DNA of 48,004 nucleotides from Bacillota bacterium (GCA_017459895.1 JAFUCA010000023.1:1-48004), one strand, 5' to 3'. Positions 1 through 9,066 are shown, counted from the first letter of the stretch. The notes: generated from the sequence alone by a model not told the origin. Numbers and translations: made by a program.

Positions 1-47
1 AACTGATAAATTCTATTCTAATAATAGGATTATCTTATATTTGAATG

Positions 48-90
48 TAAAAAAAAGAACAGCCCCTGAAACGTGTCGTTGCAAGGGCTG
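48..90 (-). terminator. Intrinsic terminator of the left-hand minus-strand operon
   Basis: On the minus strand a stem CAGCCC (85-90) pairs with GGGCTG (60-65) and is followed at once by a run of U (the A tract at 49-56 on the given strand). It lies about 50 nt beyond the amidohydrolase stop codon and ends the operon. The sequence left of it (1-47) is AT-rich and shows nothing else. Confidence 0.75.
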
Positions 91-142
91 CCCCGCAGGG
101 TCATAAGACTTTCTTATGATCGCTCAAAAATATCAAAAGTTT

Positions 143-2083
143 TTATTCTTCTGCTTCCGCGGTATCCGCGTCGTATACCAGCTCACCCTCAAACCAGGTC
201 TTAGCCGGAGCCACGTTCTGGATGTCTTCGGTCTGCGCGTCCCTGACGTTCATGTTCAGCACCATAACGTCCGCGGACTTGCCTTCTTCGACGCTGCCGA
301 TCTCTTCATCCAGATTGATGGTCTTCGCGCCGTTCAGCGTGGATGCCGCCAGCACCTGATCCAGATTCAGCGCTTCATCCCACGGCTTCAGCGGTCCGAT
401 CAGCTGGACTTCTTCGTTGTCCTTCGGATCCTGGGACAGAGACTGATCCGTGCTGCGCTGGTACGCCGGATCATCCTCGTACCAGATGTCATAGATCTTC
501 TGCGGCAGGACTCTGGTCATCGCGCTGTAGTACAGCCACCCCATATCCGGCTGCGTCACGACATAGTCGGAGTGGAAGGCGACATTGATGTCCTTCTTCT
601 CCAGGCTTTGCATCGGATACTGGGTGTCCAGCTTTTCCTGGCTGCTCATCAGCGGCAGATAGACGCCCCAGTAATAGTCGTCCATGACCGCCCAGTACGG
701 CGCTACGATCGCGGAAACGCCCAGTTCCTTCATTCTCTGCTGATCCTCTTCGGTGATGAACTGGCAGTGAGCGAAGCTGACCCGGTTCTCCGCCAGCTCC
801 GGATGATTCTTCTCTGCCTTCTCCAGCTCATCCAGCGCGAAGGTCGCAGCCGCATCGCCGATCTGATGGATGTGGATGTTCAGACCCTTCTCCGCGCCGT
901 ATTCAAAGACCTGCTCCATCAGATCGCCCTTGCCGGCCCAGATGTTGTTGCTCTCGATGTCGCCGTCCTCCAGGACGCCGTCCGCGTACATGCCTTCACC
1001 CATGTAGGCGGTTCCCTGCTCCAGCACCTGGTCCGCCATGATCTTGATGGTGGTGATCTTGTAGTAATCGGTGGTGCTCAGGCCTTCGGATTTCTCCACC
1101 CAGCCGTCGATGTACTCTTTGCACTCATCCCAGCTGTCGAAGTCGTAGGGCTGTACCCAGAAGGATCCGCGCACCTTGCACTTCAGCTCGCCGGCCTGGG
1201 CCATTTCGGACATGGCAGTCCAGTAGTTTTCGGAGGTCTCCTCGCCCATGGTCAGGATGCCCGCATCGAAGGCGGAGGTGAATCCGAGTCCAGCCAGCCA
1301 TTCCTGCTGCTCAGCGATGGCTTCCTTGCACTGCTCTACCGTGTAGACCGGTTTGATCTTATCGACGAGATTGCCGGCAGCTTCCTTCAGGTGGCCTGTC
1401 GGCTCCCCGTCCTTATCCACGACGATCCGTCCGCCGTTTTTCTTATAGTTATCGTTGTACTCCTTCGCGAAGGCCTTGTCACATCCGATGGCTTCCAGAG
1501 CCGCGGAGTTCACCCAGTAGGAATGTCCGTCCGCATCCTGCAGCATCATCGGCTTGTCCGGGCACACCTCGTCCAGCACGTCCTTCGTGGGGCTGCCGTT
1601 CTCAAATGCCGAAACCATCCAGCCGGCTCCGCAGTAGACTTCCAGATCGGGGTTCTCCTCAACGAATGCCTTGATGATCTCCTGCATCTCACCCACATCG
1701 ATGATGTCCGCGAGGCTGATCTCGTACTTCGCCTGGATCGCCGTAGCGAAATGCATGTGAGCTTCGGTCATGGTCGGCATGATCGTGTTGCCGCCGGCAT
1801 CGATGACCTGCGCATTGCCGTCGTCCATGGCCAGCGCGTCCTCATCGCTTCCGACGAAGGCGATCTTGCCGTCCTGCAGCACGACCGCCGTTGCACCTTC
1901 GGCATCGCCCTGGATCTGCTCGACCACTCCACCGGTGATGATGGTCATGGATGCTTCCTGTGCCTGCTCCTCATCGCCGCTGCCTGAGCTGCCGCAGCCC
2001 GTCAGCGAAAAGACCGCGATCAGGGACAGGATCAGCATCGGTGTCAGGAAACGGCACCAGCACTTCTTCGTTTTCTCCTTCAT
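143..2083 (-). CDS. Amidohydrolase family lipoprotein (amidohydrolase_3 / YtcJ-like)
   Basis: The 646-residue protein starts with a basic N-terminus, a hydrophobic segment and a lipobox (LTGC, Cys about residue 30), so it is predicted to be exported and lipid-anchored. The rest fits the amidohydrolase_3 branch of metal-dependent hydrolases: an early HMH-type metal motif (EAHMHFA), later HIHQIGD and FAHCQF histidines, and a FHSDYV segment near the end of the barrel. Family members hydrolyse C-N bonds in amides or N-formyl/N-acyl compounds; the substrate cannot be read from the sequence. An extracytoplasmic member is less usual than the cytosolic ones. It is the last gene of the minus-strand run, 54 nt after the ModA-like gene, and is followed by a terminator. 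Confidence 0.85.
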   Translation of the reverse strand: MKEKTKKCWCRFLTPMLILSLIAVFSLTGCGSSGSGDEEQAQEASMTIITGGVVEQIQGDAEGATAVVLQDGKIAFVGSDEDALAMDDGNAQVIDAGGNTIMPTMTEAHMHFATAIQAKYEISLADIIDVGEMQEIIKAFVEENPDLEVYCGAGWMVSAFENGSPTKDVLDEVCPDKPMMLQDADGHSYWVNSAALEAIGCDKAFAKEYNDNYKKNGGRIVVDKDGEPTGHLKEAAGNLVDKIKPVYTVEQCKEAIAEQQEWLAGLGFTSAFDAGILTMGEETSENYWTAMSEMAQAGELKCKVRGSFWVQPYDFDSWDECKEYIDGWVEKSEGLSTTDYYKITTIKIMADQVLEQGTAYMGEGMYADGVLEDGDIESNNIWAGKGDLMEQVFEYGAEKGLNIHIHQIGDAAATFALDELEKAEKNHPELAENRVSFAHCQFITEEDQQRMKELGVSAIVAPYWAVMDDYYWGVYLPLMSSQEKLDTQYPMQSLEKKDINVAFHSDYVVTQPDMGWLYYSAMTRVLPQKIYDIWYEDDPAYQRSTDQSLSQDPKDNEEVQLIGPLKPWDEALNLDQVLAASTLNGAKTINLDEEIGSVEEGKSADVMVLNMNVRDAQTEDIQNVAPAKTWFEGELVYDADTAEAEE

Positions 2084-2137
2084 TGCTTTTCCTCCTGATT
2101 GTCCTAACTTATGATAATAACGAACGTTAACGAATAC

Positions 2138-3082
2138 TTAATCGTTTCCGCTGCCCGCGTCTGCCTGGGGCAGAACATTATTGCAGCAGGGGCATGGTTT
2201 CCTCTGCCAGGGCCGGTAGGATCCGGTGGCCGCGGACAGATCGGTGCTCAGAAGATACCGGTCGTAACAGGCCGACGCTTCCTCCCCGGTCAGATACTGC
2301 AAAAGCTGGTCAGCCGCCTGCTCATCTGCCGTGCTCCCCTCTCCGCTGATCCGGGCGATCGGATAGAGCATGCTCCCGGTCAGATCGTACCCCAGTGCCT
2401 CCAGGATCCGAAGGGGCTTTTCATGGCCGCAGACATCGGACAGCCGTACGGCACCGCAGTCGCAGCTTCCGTCTTCGATTGCCTCGATGATATCCCCTGC
2501 CGTATCCATTTCCGAGACCGTTGGCCCGTTAAGAGCTGTTTCGATCTCAGCTGCGCTCACCTGCTCCGGGTCTGCCGCCGGATCCAGAGTTCCCAGGCGG
2601 ATCAGCGCCAGCCGGCTCTTGTTTCCCAGCGGCGTACCAGCCTTTGCGATGGCAAAGTGCTTCGCCTTCGGAAGATCTGCCATGGTCTTCGCTGCCGTTT
2701 CGTCCGCCTTCAATGTGATGTAGACCAGCTGATCGTTAATCACATCCTGACGGCTGTCTTCCGCCAGAAGTCCCTCCTTCTCCAGAGCATCCATCGGGCT
2801 TTGGCTGTCGCTGAAAAACAGGTCGCATGGCTCGCCTGCCAGGATCCTCTCCTGCAGCTGCTGCGTACTTCCTGTGCTCAATGAGACCGTGATCTGGCCG
2901 TGCTCCGCTTCATAGCTCTCGCACAGTTCCTCCAGAGGAGCCCGCAGCGCATCAGCCGCGAACACATGGATCTCATTGGGATCAGCTTCTGTATTTGAGC
3001 TTTCTCCTCCGCCGCAGGATGCGCAGAGCAGGAGCACTGCCATGAGCGCCGCGGCGAACCACCGGGTCTTCGTCTTCTTCAT
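2138..3082 (-). CDS. Molybdate-type ABC transporter substrate-binding lipoprotein (ModA-like)
   Basis: The start MKKTKTRWF was chosen because it begins a signal peptide with a lipobox (LLCASC); the frame extends further upstream, but that part overlaps the previous gene and has no export character. The mature part (EIHVFAADALRAPLEEL, STGSTQQLQERI, PCDLFFSDSQ) follows the ModA pattern: a strand followed by AA/S anion contacts, then a GS-Q segment and a (D)(L/V)F.SA-type segment. Binding of molybdate or tungstate at the cell surface is inferred from family. No modB or modC is seen in the window. The last ~25 residues (after about residue 290) are unusually rich in Cys, Trp and Pro and do not look like a ModA C-terminus, so a frameshift or divergent tail is possible. 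Confidence 0.75.
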   Translation of the reverse strand: MKKTKTRWFAAALMAVLLLCASCGGGESSNTEADPNEIHVFAADALRAPLEELCESYEAEHGQITVSLSTGSTQQLQERILAGEPCDLFFSDSQSPMDALEKEGLLAEDSRQDVINDQLVYITLKADETAAKTMADLPKAKHFAIAKAGTPLGNKSRLALIRLGTLDPAADPEQVSAAEIETALNGPTVSEMDTAGDIIEAIEDGSCDCGAVRLSDVCGHEKPLRILEALGYDLTGSMLYPIARISGEGSTADEQAADQLLQYLTGEEASACYDRYLLSTDLSAATGSYRPWQRKPCPCCNNVLPQADAGSGND

Positions 3083-3095
3083 ACCTGATATTATA

Positions 3096-3512
3096 TTACA
3101 GCAGCTCGGCGCCCTCCAGTGTGCAGTAGGATGTGCCGTCGGCTGTTTCATAGGTCCGGAACTCGCCGACTACGGTGATCTCCTCACCGTCGGCCGGGTA
3201 TTCCGCCCCGTCCAATACGTATTCGATCCCCTGGGCGCAGCATGCCGTCGCGTCCTGGATGATGCAGGCGTAATAGGTCTCCTTCACCGCTTCATCGTAA
3301 TAGGAGGCTGCCGCTCCGTTCATCTTGACGGTCTTGCCGATGTAATCCTCCGGTTCGTTGACCATGTTGAACACTTCCGAATAGACCATTGTTGAGGAAA
3401 GTGTCGTCAAATCCACATCCACCGGTCCGTCTGCTGCGCTCTTGCTGCCGCCGCAGCCTGCCAGCGTGATCAGCAGGATCACCGCCGCCAGGATTGTTGT
3501 TATTTTTCTCAT
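3096..3512 (-). CDS. Small lipoprotein, probable OB-fold domain, metal-operon associated
   Basis: The 138-residue protein has a clear lipoprotein signal (ITLAGC, Cys about residue 20). The mature part contains EPEDYIGKTVKMNG, YYACIIQDATACC and YPADGEEITVVGEF, a pattern of beta strands typical of small OB-fold proteins that Firmicutes carry next to metal-binding lipoproteins. It contains several Cys residues (CII, CC, CTLEG) that could bind metal. It sits 13 nt downstream of the zinc-type binding protein and 13 nt upstream of the ModA-like gene, clearly in one operon. Function is unknown; a role in metal handling is inferred from position only. Confidence 0.7.
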   Translation of the reverse strand: MRKITTILAAVILLITLAGCGGSKSAADGPVDVDLTTLSSTMVYSEVFNMVNEPEDYIGKTVKMNGAAASYYDEAVKETYYACIIQDATACCAQGIEYVLDGAEYPADGEEITVVGEFRTYETADGTSYCTLEGAELL

Positions 3513-3525
3513 CTCATACCCCTTC

Positions 3526-4521
3526 TTATTGCAGCGCTTCCTTCAGCACCGTCAGATTATTCCCCATAATGTCCAGATAGGAAGCTCCCGCCTGCACATC
3601 CCCTGCGGTCACGGCCTGCATCGAGTTCATAGCAAGGATCTTCTGATCCTTCGCTTTCGTGGTCCGTATCACGGTCTGGGCGATCTTCTGGTCGGAATTC
3701 TCAATGGTCATGACGCAGGAAAGCCCCAGTTCATCCATCTTCTTCGCCAGAAACTGGATCGTTTCGAAGCTGGCCTCGCTCTCCGCGGAGCAGCCGGTAA
3801 ATGCGGCATAGTAATCCAGGCCGTATTCGTCCGTCAGATAGCGGAACGGGAACCGGTCCGCGAAGAGCAGCGTCTTCACCTTCGCCAGATCCGTCACGTC
3901 CTTATATTGATGGTCCAGTTCCTTCAGCTGCGCCTGGTAATCCTTCAGATTGCCTTCATAGACAGAAGCGTTGTCCGGATCGATCTCGGCGATTGCTTCC
4001 TCGATGGCGCCGCACAGGAGCGAGGCGTTTTGCAGAGACAGCCAGACGTGCTCATCCAGTTCCGGGCCTTCTTCGTCCCCGGCTTCATCACTTTCCTCTT
4101 CCGCTTCCATTCCTTCGATAACTTCTTCTTCCTTCGCCTGATCCCCGAGGATCTGCAGCAGATTGATGGAGCGGACATTCTCGTTGACCGACTCCGACAG
4201 TGCATCCTCGACCCACCGGTCGGATTCCCCTCCGACATAGATGAACAGATCGCAGGTGGCGATCTTCATCATATCTTCGGACGTTGGCTGGAAGCTGTGC
4301 AGATCCACGCCGGAATCCAGCAGCAGCGTAACCTCAGCCTTTGCAGGGTTGTCTCCCAGAATGTTCTGTACCCAGTCGTACTCCGGGAAGATGGTAGCGA
4401 CGATCTGAATGTTGTCCGGATCTCCGGTATTCTGCGGCTGTCCGGCATCATCCGATCCGCAGGCAGAAAAAACCATTGCCAGGCAGGCGATGAGCAGAAT
4501 TAAAATCAGTTTTCTTTTCAT
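3526..4521 (-). CDS. Zinc/manganese-type ABC transporter substrate-binding lipoprotein (ZnuA-like)
   Basis: The 331-residue protein has a lipobox signal (VFSAC) and the cluster A-I binding-protein fold: IVATIFPEYDWV at the start of the mature part, a first metal-ligand His in VDLHSFQPT, a second in DEHVWLS, and a long linking helix. The usual His-rich loop between strands is replaced by a very acidic stretch (about residues 130-160, mostly Glu and Asp), and the third canonical His region reads FADRFPF, so metal preference may differ from classical ZnuA. The transporter ATPase and permease are not in the window. It lies in an operon with a small membrane protein upstream and two lipoproteins downstream. 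Confidence 0.85.
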   Translation of the reverse strand: MKRKLILILLIACLAMVFSACGSDDAGQPQNTGDPDNIQIVATIFPEYDWVQNILGDNPAKAEVTLLLDSGVDLHSFQPTSEDMMKIATCDLFIYVGGESDRWVEDALSESVNENVRSINLLQILGDQAKEEEVIEGMEAEEESDEAGDEEGPELDEHVWLSLQNASLLCGAIEEAIAEIDPDNASVYEGNLKDYQAQLKELDHQYKDVTDLAKVKTLLFADRFPFRYLTDEYGLDYYAAFTGCSAESEASFETIQFLAKKMDELGLSCVMTIENSDQKIAQTVIRTTKAKDQKILAMNSMQAVTAGDVQAGASYLDIMGNNLTVLKEALQ

Positions 4522-4580
4522 GATCGATATGACCTCCTTGTATCGGCTTACATCAACGAATCGTCAATAAAGCGGACACC

Positions 4581-4901
4581 TCAGTCATTCATCCGGGTTT
4601 TCCAAAGAATCGGCGTAGAAAACGAGAGAACCTTTGGATCATGGAGAATCGTCAGTGAAACGATCGCACAAACCAATGCTGCAGCCGCGGCAAAAGCAAT
4701 ACCATCACCAGCCGTCCGCAGCAGCGATTGATAGTTCTCGATATGAGCGCAGATCGGGCAATCCTCCCCGCTGCAGTCGTGCCAGGCCTCTGATGTTACA
4801 TAAAAGGCAGCAAAAAACATCACCCCTGTGATCAGAACACAAACGAGGGCTGATGTGTACCTCCCGAAAAGATGATTGCCGCAATTGTTATTATTTAACA
4901 T
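4581..4901 (-). CDS. Small two-helix membrane protein with a Cys/His motif
   Basis: The 106-residue protein shows two hydrophobic segments (about residues 15-35 and 66-90) separated by a short loop with HDCSGEDCPICAH, a cluster of three Cys and two His residues suited to binding a metal ion. No name can be given from sequence. It lies 26 nt after the metallopeptidase gene and 59 nt before the ZnuA-like gene in the same direction, so a part in sensing or handling zinc at the membrane is a reasonable but unproven guess. Confidence 0.65.
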   Translation of the reverse strand: MLNNNNCGNHLFGRYTSALVCVLITGVMFFAAFYVTSEAWHDCSGEDCPICAHIENYQSLLRTAGDGIAFAAAAALVCAIVSLTILHDPKVLSFSTPILWKTRMND

Positions 4902-4927
4902 CTCGTTTCCTCTGGTTTATTACTCTA

Positions 4928-6235
4928 TCACCGTGAAGTGACGTTGTCAAATGATTCCAGTTTACAATGAGATTTCAGACGCTCTGTCTGTTCCGGCGTG
5001 ATACGTATCACCCGGCCGCCCGGCGGGTCGATTTCCTTATCTCCGTAGACCATCCAGACCGCATCCAGAGGCTTCTGCGGCATATCCGCTTCCCCGTCGG
5101 TGAAGACGATCCGGTTGTCCACCCGCAGGGAAAAGGCGTTCACCGCCGTGTCAAAATCGGTGCCGCCGCCCCCCTCGAAAGGCATGTTCTCGATGTCTTC
5201 CTCCGTCCGTATCTCATGAAATCCGTAGAACACCGTGTCAAAGCAGCCGGCCCATACTCTGGATTTCTGCAGCACGTTCTTTGCCTCCCGAAGAAAGGCG
5301 CGCAGCAGATCGTCATCCACCGACCAGCTGGTGTCCAGCACGATCTCCGTCTCCGGCATGGGACATTCCTCCAGGATCGGACGGACGATCCCATCCTCAA
5401 GAACCGCATGCTCCATGGACCAGTCCACTCCGTAATTCACCGTATCCCGCAGGATCATCCGCCAGTCCAGCACCGGGCCGGCACTGCCGATCTCCCCGAT
5501 GTTTCGCGTGTCGGGGTTCACATCGTTTCCCGCCTGGGAAACCTTCTGGGAAACCAGCGCTTCCTCCGCTTTCTCTTCGGGATCTTCCTCCTGCCCCTCC
5601 CGCGGCAGATCCCGGTCCTGCGGATCTTCGAGCATTTCCTGTATCTTCTGCAGCTGCTCCAGCAGATCTTTTTCTTTTTCTTCCAGCTCCTGCTGCTCCT
5701 GCTCGGCAGCCTCCTCCCACATGCTGTGATCGTCCTCATCCTCGGAAGCTCCCTCGGATGAGCCGAAGGATCCCTCGCCGCCTTCTCCGCCGCCGGCGCC
5801 TTCCGGCCGCTGCATGTTTCCCTCGATCAGGTCCATGGCCAGCTTTTGCTCCAGCAGGATCTCGTAGTACTCCTCCGCGTCGTAATCGATGGCTTCCGGG
5901 AAATCCACCGCGTAGGGCGGAAGCGTCAGTCCGTCCCGCTTCAAAAGCTGGTTCACCACCGCATCCGTCGCCTTCTTCCAGAGGATCGGATCCTTGCCGC
6001 GGCTTCTGCGAACGTGCTGAAACGCGATGTGACAGACCTCATGGGCCAGCGCGAACACCTGGGCATCCAGGACCAGGCCGGTGAGCCATTCCGGATTATA
6101 ATAGATGGTCTTCCCGTCCCCGGCCGTCGCTGCCACCCGGTCCGATTCCTCGTATTCCAAGCCGGCGATCACGCTGCCGAAAAAAGGATACCTGGTCCGC
6201 ACCTTGCGGGCGAGGCCCTCCATATCAAAACTCAT
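4928..6235 (-). CDS. VWA-like domain metallopeptidase (DUF2201 family), partner of a MoxR ATPase
   Basis: The 435-residue protein has an N-terminal zinc-peptidase-like domain with HEVCH (residues about 65-69, an HEXXH motif) and a C-terminal von Willebrand factor A-like domain. The VWA part keeps a full MIDAS: DTSWS (about residue 300), GGGTDF and FTDGEAD. Between them lies a long acidic, Gln/Glu-rich helical linker (about residues 150-230). This two-domain architecture is the COG3864/DUF2201 type and is regularly paired with MoxR-like AAA ATPases, as here: its ATG overlaps the ATPase stop codon (ATGA). Such pairs are thought to remodel or activate target proteins. The target is unknown. Confidence 0.85.
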   Translation of the reverse strand: MSFDMEGLARKVRTRYPFFGSVIAGLEYEESDRVAATAGDGKTIYYNPEWLTGLVLDAQVFALAHEVCHIAFQHVRRSRGKDPILWKKATDAVVNQLLKRDGLTLPPYAVDFPEAIDYDAEEYYEILLEQKLAMDLIEGNMQRPEGAGGGEGGEGSFGSSEGASEDEDDHSMWEEAAEQEQQELEEKEKDLLEQLQKIQEMLEDPQDRDLPREGQEEDPEEKAEEALVSQKVSQAGNDVNPDTRNIGEIGSAGPVLDWRMILRDTVNYGVDWSMEHAVLEDGIVRPILEECPMPETEIVLDTSWSVDDDLLRAFLREAKNVLQKSRVWAGCFDTVFYGFHEIRTEEDIENMPFEGGGGTDFDTAVNAFSLRVDNRIVFTDGEADMPQKPLDAVWMVYGDKEIDPPGGRVIRITPEQTERLKSHCKLESFDNVTSR

Positions 6236-8010
6236 CGGGAACTCCTCAGGGTATCAAACACCGCCAGGAACTCCGCCCCCAGGTTCCGGACAAACCGGCG
6301 GACCGTCTCCAGCTGCTCTTCCTCCGCCTGGGACAGCCCCATGGTCGTCGCATAACGCTCCGAGGTGTTCAGTGCCCGGATCTCCTCTTCGGTATATTCT
6401 CCCTTCATGACCTTATCCAGGGTGATGACCGGCTGACTGCAGAACTGAACGAACTCGTCCGTGATCTCCTCACCGATCAGCGCCCGCAGCATCTCCGGCC
6501 GGCCCGTGGCATACAGCATCTTCGATGCCATCTCCCATTTTCTCGGATCGGCGTTGGGCCTTACCCCGTCGTACTTGCTGCGCAGACTCTCGCCCTTCTT
6601 ATAGGCGATGAAGGAGTAGATCGCCGGATGGATCTGATGATCCCTGGCCCACTGCAGCCACTTCTCGGTGGTCGTCTCGATGTACACATGGGCAAACCGG
6701 TTGAAGAACGGCGCCGCGATCTGATTGGCCGCCAGAGAATCCTGCATATCGTTTCCCGCCGCCACCACCCGGGCGTTCGGCGGCAGCTTCCACAGGCCGT
6801 TGACCTCCCGGTCCAGCACGATGTTGAAGGCCATGCCCTGAATGCTGGGCAGCGCGTTGTTGATCTCATCGAAGAACACCACGTGGAACTTGTCCGGCTC
6901 CTGTTCGCACTTCGCCTTGACCTTCTTGTACCAGGTGGGCGGGATATCGATCATCTCGCCGGTGGACTGATTGTAGACGCTGCGGCCGTTCAGACTGTCC
7001 GGCGTCGCGTTTCTCAGGTAGATGATCTCGCAGGTCGGATCGATCTGCTTGACCCGGGCGCTCTTCCCCTCCGAGGAGGGTCCGTGCAGGAACACGGCGA
7101 TATCGCTTTCGATGGCGCCGCGGATGATGTCTTCTTCGGTGACCTGTCCGAAGGTCAGACCGTAGGGATTGCGTTTTTTGGCTGTCTCTTTCATCTCTTC
7201 TTCGTATTGCTTTCGCTCTTCGGCGGTCATTTCCCGGATGCGGCTGGGGATGAGTCCCTCTGCAAAGGCTGTATTCAGGAAGTGACAGGCGGCTGTGTTC
7301 TCAAATACTCCGTCATAATAATTGCTGCTGGTAAATCCCGGCCCGCAGGTCACTACGGTCCGGCTGATCAGAAGCTGCGCCCCTTCATCATAGAGCCAGC
7401 GCACCGGCTCCACCCGCAGCCACAGGCAATCGTCCTTCTTATGGACTCTCCCGTCGGAAAGCAGCCGCAGCTTGGGCAGGGCATACACGAGCCGGATGTA
7501 TTTGCCGCCCCGGAAGACGTATTCCTCGTGCTCGGCTTCGTACCATTTCCCCGTCTTTCGCAGGCTCCCGGCGGCGTACTCGCTCTCCAGCTGCCGCGCC
7601 GTTTCCCGGTCCGCCGCGTACTGGGGGTATTCTCCGAACCGGACTTCCGAAAATCCGCTGATGTCCTCCCGGATCTCCGCTGCTTCCAGCCGGGAAAGAT
7701 CTTCGCAGCGCAGCACCGGGCGCATGCCCTCTCCCGCATTGGCGTAGGAGACCCTCCGCTCTCCGGCGGCGTTCACCACACACACGTCACCGCCGCCGGC
7801 CATAGACTGCAGCGCCCACCGGCCGGTCCTGCCCCGCTCCGAGGAGTCTCCTTCTGTATGCTCCCCTTCGCTGACATCCGCCCCCGAAAGGATCGCATAA
7901 TCGGAGACCGCGCACCGGGCGCCGAGGCTTCGGATCACACGGACCGCTTCCTCTCCGAAAACCTGCTCCGCGGACAGCAGGCTGTATGATATCTCGTTCG
8001 CTGTGTTCAT
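6232..8010 (-). CDS. MoxR-type AAA ATPase with an N-terminal DUF6273-like domain
   Basis: The 592-residue protein has Walker A in the variant form GPSSEGKS (about residue 308) and Walker B VVFFDEIN (about residue 378), followed by sensor elements (AAGNDMQ, FFNRFAH), as in MoxR/dynein-related AAA ATPases. The first ~280 residues are a separate domain: FGEYPQY, VEPVRWLYDEGAQLLIS and a following CHFLNTAF segment recall DUF6273-like domains of Clostridia. The start at 8010 was preferred (AGGAG upstream); the open frame reaches 8073 but would then begin inside the terminator of the neighbouring gene. The stop overlaps the metallopeptidase start by 4 nt, so the two are co-translated and probably form a chaperone/MIDAS pair. 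Confidence 0.85.
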   Translation of the reverse strand: MNTANEISYSLLSAEQVFGEEAVRVIRSLGARCAVSDYAILSGADVSEGEHTEGDSSERGRTGRWALQSMAGGGDVCVVNAAGERRVSYANAGEGMRPVLRCEDLSRLEAAEIREDISGFSEVRFGEYPQYAADRETARQLESEYAAGSLRKTGKWYEAEHEEYVFRGGKYIRLVYALPKLRLLSDGRVHKKDDCLWLRVEPVRWLYDEGAQLLISRTVVTCGPGFTSSNYYDGVFENTAACHFLNTAFAEGLIPSRIREMTAEERKQYEEEMKETAKKRNPYGLTFGQVTEEDIIRGAIESDIAVFLHGPSSEGKSARVKQIDPTCEIIYLRNATPDSLNGRSVYNQSTGEMIDIPPTWYKKVKAKCEQEPDKFHVVFFDEINNALPSIQGMAFNIVLDREVNGLWKLPPNARVVAAGNDMQDSLAANQIAAPFFNRFAHVYIETTTEKWLQWARDHQIHPAIYSFIAYKKGESLRSKYDGVRPNADPRKWEMASKMLYATGRPEMLRALIGEEITDEFVQFCSQPVITLDKVMKGEYTEEEIRALNTSERYATTMGLSQAEEEQLETVRRFVRNLGAEFLAVFDTLRSSR

Positions 8011-8065
8011 TCTTTCCGTCTGCTCCTGCTTTTCGTTTCCTTTTACAACACATGTATCATACCAC

Positions 8066-8095
8066 AAAACCACCGGATTGACATCCGGTGGTTTT
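8066..8095. terminator. Symmetric hairpin terminator between cysK and the MoxR gene
   Basis: A 13-bp perfect inverted repeat (AAAACCACCGGAT, 8066-8078, and its complement, 8083-8095) with a 4-nt loop. It ends the metY-cysK transcript on the minus strand. It lies between the cysK stop and the start of the MoxR gene, so it also argues against the upstream MoxR start at 8073. Confidence 0.75.
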
Positions 8096-8130
8096 GCTGG
8101 TGTGGTATTAGAGGAATGACATCTGTCTTT

Positions 8131-9066
8131 TTATGCTTCGGTGAACAGCGGAGTGGAGTAGTACCGGTCACCGCTGTCCGGCAGCAGGGCCACGATGACC
8201 TTGCCCTTGTTCTCCGGCTTCTTCGCGTACTCGATGCCGGCGTGCAGAGCTGCGCCCGAGGAGATTCCGACGGAAATTCCCTCCTTCTTGGCCAGATACT
8301 TCGCCGCCTTGAAGGCGTCTTCGTTGGTCGCACGGAACACTTCGTCGTAAACCGCTGTGTTGAGAACATCCGGTACGAATCCGGCGCCGATTCCCTGAAT
8401 CTTGTGAACGCCTGCCTTGCCTTCCGACAGGACCGGGGAATCGTCCGGCTCCAGAGCTACCACCTTCACCTCCGGATTCTGCTCCTTCAGATACTCGCCG
8501 GTGCCGGTGACCGTGCCGCCGGTGCCGACGCCGGAAATGAAGACATCGACTTTGCCATCGGTATCGTTCCAGATCTCCGGACCGGTGGTCGCCTTATGGA
8601 TGGCCGGGTTGGCCGGGTTGACAAACTGTCCTGGAATGAATCCGCCGGGGATCTCATTGGCCAGTTCCTCAGCCTTTGCGATGGCGCCCTTCATGCCCTT
8701 CGCGCCTTCCGTCAGAACGATCTCTGCGCCGTAGGCCTTCAGAATGTTTCTTCTCTCGACGCTCATGGTCTCCGGCATAGTCAGGATCGCCCGATAGCCC
8801 TTGGCCGCGGCGATGGCCGCAAGACCGATTCCGGTGTTGCCGGAGGTCGGCTCAATGATAACGGAGCCTTCCTTTAACAGTCCCTTCTCCTCCGCGTCTT
8901 CGATCATGGATTTCGCGATTCTGTCCTTGACGCTGCCCGCCGGATTGAAGTACTCCAGCTTCAAAAGCAACGTCGCCTCCAGGTTCAGGTCCTTCTCAAT
9001 ATTGACCGCCTCTACCAGCGGTGTGTTTCCGATCAGATCCAGTGTTCCTTTATAGATATTTGCCAT
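8131..9066 (-). CDS. cysK: Cysteine synthase A (O-acetylserine sulfhydrylase)
   Basis: The 311-residue PLP enzyme makes L-cysteine from O-acetylserine and sulfide in the cytosol. It has the PLP lysine in NPAGSVKDR (about residue 44), the [10 protein letters not shown] substrate loop and the phosphate-binding glycine loop GTGGTVTG, with normal family length. It follows metY by 37 nt on the same strand and shares its leader. The C-terminal tail is short and ends DRYYSTPLF, close to the usual CysK ending. Annotation is secure; CysK versus CysM is judged by overall resemblance. Confidence 0.95.
   Translation of the reverse strand: MANIYKGTLDLIGNTPLVEAVNIEKDLNLEATLLLKLEYFNPAGSVKDRIAKSMIEDAEEKGLLKEGSVIIEPTSGNTGIGLAAIAAAKGYRAILTMPETMSVERRNILKAYGAEIVLTEGAKGMKGAIAKAEELANEIPGGFIPGQFVNPANPAIHKATTGPEIWNDTDGKVDVFISGVGTGGTVTGTGEYLKEQNPEVKVVALEPDDSPVLSEGKAGVHKIQGIGAGFVPDVLNTAVYDEVFRATNEDAFKAAKYLAKKEGISVGISSGAALHAGIEYAKKPENKGKVIVALLPDSGDRYYSTPLFTEA

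Noticed and set aside
116-1987. Long plus-strand open frame opposite the amidohydrolase gene
   Set aside because: It is a mirror of the real gene in GC-rich DNA: no ribosome-binding site, no recognisable domain, and the opposite frame has a lipobox and metal motifs.
8011-8073. Upstream start of the MoxR gene
   Set aside because: It lies in the terminator hairpin of the neighbouring operon and has no ribosome-binding site.
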